This document shows positions 5,747-9,676 of a DNA stretch of 9,676 nt, piece after piece (position 1 is the stretch's first letter; each line of letters begins with the position of its first letter). The stretch lies in assembly GCA_026706225.1 (NCBI GenBank), contig JAPOZE010000361.1, forward strand, positions 1 through 9,676. Direction: 5' to 3'. Under the pieces are notes generated by a model. It saw only the letters and a list, made by a program, of their open reading frames with translations, was not told the origin of the DNA and searched no databases. This DNA comes from Acidobacteriota bacterium. GTDB lineage: Bacteria; Acidobacteriota; Terriglobia; Versatilivoradales; Versatilivoraceae. The position numbers were made by a program, and so were the translations under genes.

Positions 5747-8700
5747 ATGAGAAGGTTCCCAGCCTGGATACTCTGTGTCCTGGGGTTGTTGCTGGCCGCT
5801 CCGCAGCTTTCGGCCCAAACGGGCTCGATCAGCGCTTCGCCGAATCCCTGCACGATTGCAGCGGGGAAAAAGACCTGCACGACCACCCTCAGTTGGAGCG
5901 CCACCGGAACCAGCAGGCTTCGGGTGATGGTTTCCCACAACGGGCGGGCGGCAGGGAACTTCGCCACCAGCGGGAGGAGCGGCAGTCAGTCGGCTTCATG
6001 GATACAGGCCGCGCCTTCCCACACCTACACGTTCTACCTGCATGACTATTCCGGCGGAAGCCTGGGGTCCCGGCTGGATTCGGTCCGGGTCACCGGCAAG
6101 GCTCCGCCGAGACCGAAAGCGCCGACGATCGGCAGCTTCAGCGCCAGCCCATCGAGCATCGACAAGGGCAAGTCTTCGACCCTGAAATGGAGCACCTCGA
6201 ACGCCACCAGCGTGTTCATCAGCCCTGGGATCGGCAAGGTAAGCACCAGCGGCAGCCGCACGGTTTCTCCCTCGAAGACGACGACCTACACGCTGACGGC
6301 GACCAATTCGACAAAGTCGGTCAAGGCCACGGCCAGGGTGACGGTCCGGCCGCCGTCAACGGTCTCGGGCAGGATCAGCGCTTCGCCGAATCCCTGCACG
6401 ATTGCCGCGGGGAAGAGGACCTGCACGACCACCCTCACGTGGAGCGCCACCGGGACCACCGGACTTCTGGTGCGGGTTTCGCGCAACAGCCGCCCCGCGA
6501 CGGTTCTCGCAAGCAGCGGGCGGAGCGGCAGCGCGTCGCCTTCGTGGATACAGGCGGCTCCGGCCAACACCTACACGTTCTACCTCTACAACTATGCGGG
6601 CCGGGTGCAGGGCAAGCTGCTCGACAGCGTCAAGGTCACCGGCAAGGCTCCGCCGAAGCCGGCCCCGAAGATCAGCAGCTTCACGGCCACTCCGGCGACC
6701 ATCGACAAGGGCGAGTCTTCAACCCTGAGCTGGAGCGTCACCAACGCCGACAGCCTGTCCATTGACCAGGGGATCGGCACGGTGACGGGGACCTCCGTCA
6801 AGGTGTCTCCGTCTTTAGTGACGACCTATACGCTGACGGCGACCAACTCAACAGGGTCGGCCAAGGCCAGGGCCACAGTGACGGTCGGAGTGTCGCTAGC
6901 CCCGAAGATCATCAGCTTCACGGCCAGCCCGGCAACCATCGACCCCGGCGGAAGCTCGACCCTGAAATGGAGCGTCAGCCGTAATACCGCCAGCGTGTCC
7001 ATCGACCAGAACATCGGCACGGTGACGGGGACCTCCCGCAAGGTGTCTCCTTCCGCCACGAAGACCTATACGCTGACGGCGACCAACTCGTTCAGGTCGG
7101 TCACGGCCACGGTTACGGTTACGGTCCGGGGATCGCCGAAGATCAACAGGTTCAGGTCCAGTCCAGTGATTATCGACCCCGGCGGAAGCTCGACCCTGAG
7201 TTGGAGCACCACCGGCGCCGACAGCCTGTCCATCGATCAGGGGATCGGCACGGTGACGGGGACCTCCGTCAAGGTGTCTCCGTCTGTCACGACGATGTAT
7301 ACGTTGACGGCGACCAACTTGGTAGGGTCAGTCAAGGCCAGGGCCACAGTGCAGGTCAGGGGGCCGCCGAAGGTCAGCCGCTTCAGTGCCAGTCCAAAGA
7401 CCATCGCTCCCGGCGGACGCGCAACCCTGAGCTGGAGCGTCACCGGTGCCGATAGCCTGTCTATCGACCAGGGCGTGGGCACGGTGACGGGGACCTCCGT
7501 CAAGGTGTCTTTGTCCGCCACAACGACTTATACGCTGACGGCGACCAACTCGTTAGGGTCGGTCACGGCCACGGCCAAGGTGACGGTCAGGGGGCCGCCG
7601 AAGATCAGCCGCTTCACTGCCACTCCGACGACCATCGCCAAGGGCGGACGCGCAACCCTGAGCTGGAGCGTCGCCAACGCAGATCGCCTGTTCATCGATC
7701 AGGGGGTCGGCACGGTGACAGGGACGTCCTACTCGGTGTCTCCGTCTGTCACGACGACCTACAAGCTGACGGCGACCAACTCGGTAGGATTGGACACGGA
7801 AACGGTGACGGTGACGGTCCGGGGATCGCCGAAGATCATCAGCTTCACGGCCACCCCGGCGACCATCGAAAAGGGCGAGTCTTCAACCCTGAGCTGGAGC
7901 GTCACCAACGCCGACAGCCTGTCCATTGACCAGGGGATCGGCACGGTGACGGGGACCTCCGTCAAGGTGTCTCCGTCTTTAGTGACGACCTATACGCTGA
8001 CGGCGACCAACTCGTTAGGGTCGGTCAAGGCCAGGGCCACAGTGACGGTCGGAGTGTCGCTGGCGCCGAAGATTAACTTTTTCACGGCCACCCCGGCGAC
8101 TATCGGCAAGGGCAAGTCTTCAACCCTGAGCTGGAGCACCATTAATGCCGATACCCTGTCCATCGACCAGGGGATCGGCACGGTGGCGGGGACCTCCGTC
8201 AAGGTGTCTCCGTCCGCCACGAAGACCTATACGCTGACGGCGGCCAACGCGCTAAAGTCGGTCACGGCCACGGTCAAGGTAACGGTCCGGAAGCCGTCCA
8301 CGGCCTCGGGCACGATCAGCGCTTCGCCGAATCCCTGCACGATTGCAGAGGGCCGGAGCACCTGTACCAGCACCATCCGGTGGACGATTCAAAACACCAC
8401 CATGGCCCGGATGTTCTACTCCCACAACGGAGCGAGGGAAAGGCACTTCACTCTGGTTAGGGGAGACGGCAGTCGTCCGGTTCCGTGGATAAAGGGTCCA
8501 CCCAACGAGTATGTCTTCTCGCTGTACGACTACACGGGCGGCGTCCGGGGAGCACTATTGGCATCGGTCACCGTCACCGGCACAGGAGCGCCGCCGGCCT
8601 CGGGCACGATCAGCGCTTCGCCGAATCCCTGCACGATTGCAGAGGGCCGGAGCACCTGTACCAGCACCATCCGGTGGACGATTCAAAACACCACCATGGC

Positions 8701-9220
8701 CCGGATGTTCTACTCCCACAACGGAGCGAGGGAAAGGCACTTCACTCTGGTTAGGGGAGACGGCAGTCGTCCGGTTCCGTGGATAAAGGGTCCACCCAAC
8801 GAGTATGTCTTCTCGCTGTACGACTACACGGGCGGCGTCCGGGGAGCACTATTGGCATCGGTCACCGTCACCGGCACAAGAGCGCCGGCGGTCTCGGGCA
8901 AGATCAGCGTTTCCCCCGATCCCTGCACGATCTACCACGGGCAGACGGGCTGCACTCCCACCGTAACCTGGGAGTCGAAGGGGGCCACGTCCGTACAGGT
9001 CTGGTATTCGTTGAACGGCGGCGAGGAGCAGTCCCTGGCTTCCTCTGACGGCGGCGGCCCCTACTCGAAAAAACTGGACGTTGAGCTCAGGGAAAACGAC
9101 AGCATCGCCTTCAAGCTCTACGACTATTCGAGCGGAACGCGGGAAGCGCTGCTAGCGGAGTTGCCGAAAGAGAGCGTGACCATCCAGACGGATATCGGGT
9201 GCCCTCCTGCAGCGAATTGA
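5747..9220 (+). CDS. Large secreted protein of 13 bacterial Ig-like modules (two types)
   Basis: The product has 1157 residues from ATG 5747; GTG codons at 5741 and 5744 are also in frame. Seen: a signal peptide, MRRFPAW then a leucine-rich core, with cleavage near LSA|QTG. Modules follow in the order A1 (5822-6097), B1 (6119-6352), A2 (6365-6649), B2-B8 (6662-8293), A3 (8306-8584), A4 (8600-8878) and A5 (8894-9184). Type A (~92 residues) starts SISASPNPC, has a C-x8-C pair in all five copies, and carries a YxFxLYDY-like strand. Type B (77-79 residues) reads PKIxxFxAxPxTI, LSWSV, SLSIDQGIGTV, TYTLTATN, TVTV, as in common bacterial Ig-like repeats. It ends TDIGCPPAAN with no LPXTG, PEP-CTERM or membrane anchor visible. 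A free extracellular or loosely bound adhesin or scaffold is the likely role. No catalytic domain is present. Confidence 0.85.
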   Translation: MRRFPAWILCVLGLLLAAPQLSAQTGSISASPNPCTIAAGKKTCTTTLSWSATGTSRLRVMVSHNGRAAGNFATSGRSGSQSASWIQAAPSHTYTFYLHDYSGGSLGSRLDSVRVTGKAPPRPKAPTIGSFSASPSSIDKGKSSTLKWSTSNATSVFISPGIGKVSTSGSRTVSPSKTTTYTLTATNSTKSVKATARVTVRPPSTVSGRISASPNPCTIAAGKRTCTTTLTWSATGTTGLLVRVSRNSRPATVLASSGRSGSASPSWIQAAPANTYTFYLYNYAGRVQGKLLDSVKVTGKAPPKPAPKISSFTATPATIDKGESSTLSWSVTNADSLSIDQGIGTVTGTSVKVSPSLVTTYTLTATNSTGSAKARATVTVGVSLAPKIISFTASPATIDPGGSSTLKWSVSRNTASVSIDQNIGTVTGTSRKVSPSATKTYTLTATNSFRSVTATVTVTVRGSPKINRFRSSPVIIDPGGSSTLSWSTTGADSLSIDQGIGTVTGTSVKVSPSVTTMYTLTATNLVGSVKARATVQVRGPPKVSRFSASPKTIAPGGRATLSWSVTGADSLSIDQGVGTVTGTSVKVSLSATTTYTLTATNSLGSVTATAKVTVRGPPKISRFTATPTTIAKGGRATLSWSVANADRLFIDQGVGTVTGTSYSVSPSVTTTYKLTATNSVGLDTETVTVTVRGSPKIISFTATPATIEKGESSTLSWSVTNADSLSIDQGIGTVTGTSVKVSPSLVTTYTLTATNSLGSVKARATVTVGVSLAPKINFFTATPATIGKGKSSTLSWSTINADTLSIDQGIGTVAGTSVKVSPSATKTYTLTAANALKSVTATVKVTVRKPSTASGTISASPNPCTIAEGRSTCTSTIRWTIQNTTMARMFYSHNGARERHFTLVRGDGSRPVPWIKGPPNEYVFSLYDYTGGVRGALLASVTVTGTGAPPASGTISASPNPCTIAEGRSTCTSTIRWTIQNTTMARMFYSHNGARERHFTLVRGDGSRPVPWIKGPPNEYVFSLYDYTGGVRGALLASVTVTGTRAPAVSGKISVSPDPCTIYHGQTGCTPTVTWESKGATSVQVWYSLNGGEEQSLASSDGGGPYSKKLDVELRENDSIAFKLYDYSSGTREALLAELPKESVTIQTDIGCPPAAN
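6662..8293 (+). repeat. Array of seven tandem type-B Ig-like modules
   Basis: The modules begin at 6662, 6899, 7133, 7364, 7595, 7826 and 8063, giving unit lengths of 231, 234 or 237 bases. The phrases SIDQGIGTVTGTS and TYTLTATN recur nearly unchanged, with close base identity, so the array has been kept uniform by recombination. B2 and B7 are the closest pair: 6707-6849 and 7871-8013 are identical by eye over 143 bases. Both are followed by the linker GVSLAPK and then a module ending in SPSATKTYTLTA. Confidence 0.85.
8301..8878 (+). repeat. Exact tandem duplication of a type-A module (294-base period)
   Basis: Bases 8301-8584 and 8595-8878 are identical over 284 bases by direct comparison. 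The first difference is G at 8585 against A at 8879. The period of 294 bases keeps the frame (98 codons), so A3 and A4 are identical proteins. The other type-A modules differ widely, so this duplication is the youngest event in the gene, or it has been homogenised recently. Confidence 0.92.
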
Positions 9221-9292
9221 GCCTTCCGCGTTTTGGCCTGAACGTGTACATGATAGTAGTCCTACAGTCCTATACACCTACCAAGTTCTGCT

Positions 9293-9318
9293 GACAGCAC
9301 CTGGTTGCAGGTGCTGTC
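9293..9318 (+). terminator. Perfect 11-bp hairpin after the repeat-protein gene
   Basis: GACAGCACCTG (9293-9303) and CAGGTGCTGTC (9308-9318) are perfect inverted arms around the 4-base loop GTTG, 72 bases past the stop. No T-run follows, so it may work as an RNA-stabilising or transcript-end hairpin rather than a classical terminator. Confidence 0.5.
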
Positions 9319-9493
9319 GTCCGCGGCGCGCCAATAGGCTCCGTCCTTCCTCGTTGGTTCGAGCAAGTCTTTGACGGCCTGCTCGGTCTTCCGTTCCCTG
9401 TGCAGCAGCAGCGGTTACTGTGCCAGAGTCTCGGTGGGAGAATCCGAAAGCCCGGATCGCCGCCCGTGGATCGCCTCTGGATGGAAAGGCCGT

Positions 9494-9576
9494 CGCAAAG
9501 CGTGGTATCATTCCTAGCAGGTGGACCATCCTAATATAAGGAGGAGCCAGCCTACCCTTTGGGGCCACGCTTTGCG
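9494..9576. repeat. 12-bp inverted repeat flanking a 59-base core
   Basis: CGCAAAGCGTGG (9494-9505) and CCACGCTTTGCG (9565-9576) are perfect inverted arms. The core holds the smaller pair TCCT...AGGA around AATATA, next to a purine-rich GGAGGAG. It could be the remnant ends of a small mobile element, a recombination site or a structured RNA. No flanking target duplication is evident. Confidence 0.5.
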
Positions 9577-9597
9577 TAGCTCCCATCAGGGACTGGC

Positions 9598-9618
9598 GAG
9601 GGGGCCTGGCGCCCCCTT
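9598..9618 (+). terminator. GC-rich hairpin near the window end
   Basis: AGGGGGC (9599-9605) pairs with GCCCCCT (9611-9617) around a 5-base loop, extended by a G.T pair at 9598/9618. A competing arm, CCCCCGCCA (9622-9630), could pair with the TGGCGAGGGGG that begins at 9594. No T-tract follows. Confidence 0.35.
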
Positions 9619-9676
9619 GAACCCCCGCCAAGGACCCGGCCCATGAGCCGCCCGTCGCGAAACGTCTGGGTAAAGA

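Larger units (their letters stand above)
9221..9676. other. Intergenic region rich in inverted repeats, no convincing gene
   Basis: I see no supported gene on either strand over 456 bases. The minus-strand open frame covering 9278-9631 has no clear ribosome site at its ATG, odd composition and no family I recognise. Three inverted repeats are present (9293-9318, 9494-9576, 9598-9618), plus the short direct repeat GGATCGCC at 9454-9461 and 9468-9475. Confidence 0.55.

Noticed and set aside
5686..6045. A 119-codon + strand open frame starting inside leader copy 2
   Set aside because: It overlaps the signal peptide and first module of the Ig gene in another frame, and its product looks like shifted reading of that gene.
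6046..8740. Series of open frames on the minus strand and in other + frames across the Ig-repeat gene, with similar products recurring
   Set aside because: They recur only because the DNA under them is repetitive. They are antisense or frame-shifted shadows of the Ig modules with no ribosome sites.
6662..8878. Regularly spaced repeats considered as a CRISPR array
   Set aside because: The repeats are long, in frame, diverged and part of one coding sequence, with no short identical repeats separated by unique spacers.
5822..9184. Possible frameshift or pseudogene within the long repeat gene
   Set aside because: The frame stays open and all module boundaries remain in phase through to the stop at 9218-9220.
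9350..9365. GGTTCGAGC, which looks like a tRNA T-loop
   Set aside because: No acceptor, D-arm or anticodon arm can be placed around it.
9278..9631. A 117-codon minus-strand open frame in the terminal spacer
   Set aside because: No ribosome site at its ATG, unusual composition, no recognisable motif, and it runs through all three inverted repeats.

Overview
The window reads as a bacterial chromosome segment of fairly high GC. All recognisable genes lie on the + strand, and consensus AAGGAGG ribosome-binding sites precede two of them. Long secreted proteins built from bacterial Ig-like repeats, Hedgehog/M15-type secreted peptidases and small coiled-coil/transmembrane proteins fit groups such as Acidobacteriota, Desulfobacterota, Myxococcota or related uncultured lineages. 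Nothing here fixes the phylum, so this placement is a weak inference.

Layout. Positions 1-156 are the C-terminal end of a small coiled-coil plus single-membrane-helix protein. A complete relative of it lies at 567-833. The spacer between them (157-566) has an inverted repeat but no convincing gene. Positions 834-1020 hold a hairpin and no gene. Positions 1010-1232 are a non-coding leader element (copy 1) placed directly before a zinc-ribbon SAM-dependent methyltransferase (1227-2126). Close behind it, same strand and gaps of 23-43 bases, come a secreted Hedgehog/M15-type zinc peptidase (2164-3240) and two secreted paralogues of no known family (3284-4345 and 4369-5505). Leader copy 2 (5526-5739) then precedes a 1157-residue secreted protein (5747-9220) made of 13 Ig-like modules of two types, in the order A-B-A-B(x7)-A-A-A. 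Positions 9221-9676 hold no convincing gene but carry three inverted repeats.

The most interesting signal is the duplicated leader. The two copies are about 4.5 kb apart, roughly 90% identical over their first ~92 bases by eye, and conserved again over the last ~60 bases, with a diverged middle. Each copy can fold by pairing its ends: an outer GC-rich helix of 11 positions and a 16-bp inner helix that contains G.U pairs. Each ends in GGTGGTG, 6-7 bases before a possible start codon. It may be a new cis-regulatory RNA linking two transcription units, or a palindromic mobile repeat caught twice. The sequence alone does not decide between these.

As a working model, the genes from 1227 to 9220 form one locus for secreted or surface proteins: a cytoplasmic methyltransferase, a cell-wall-type peptidase, a pair of novel exported proteins and a large repeat adhesin- or scaffold-like protein, with the last under a second copy of the same leader. 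The repeat gene shows recent internal recombination: an exact 284-bp tandem duplication and a 143-bp identical block shared by modules 1164 bp apart.
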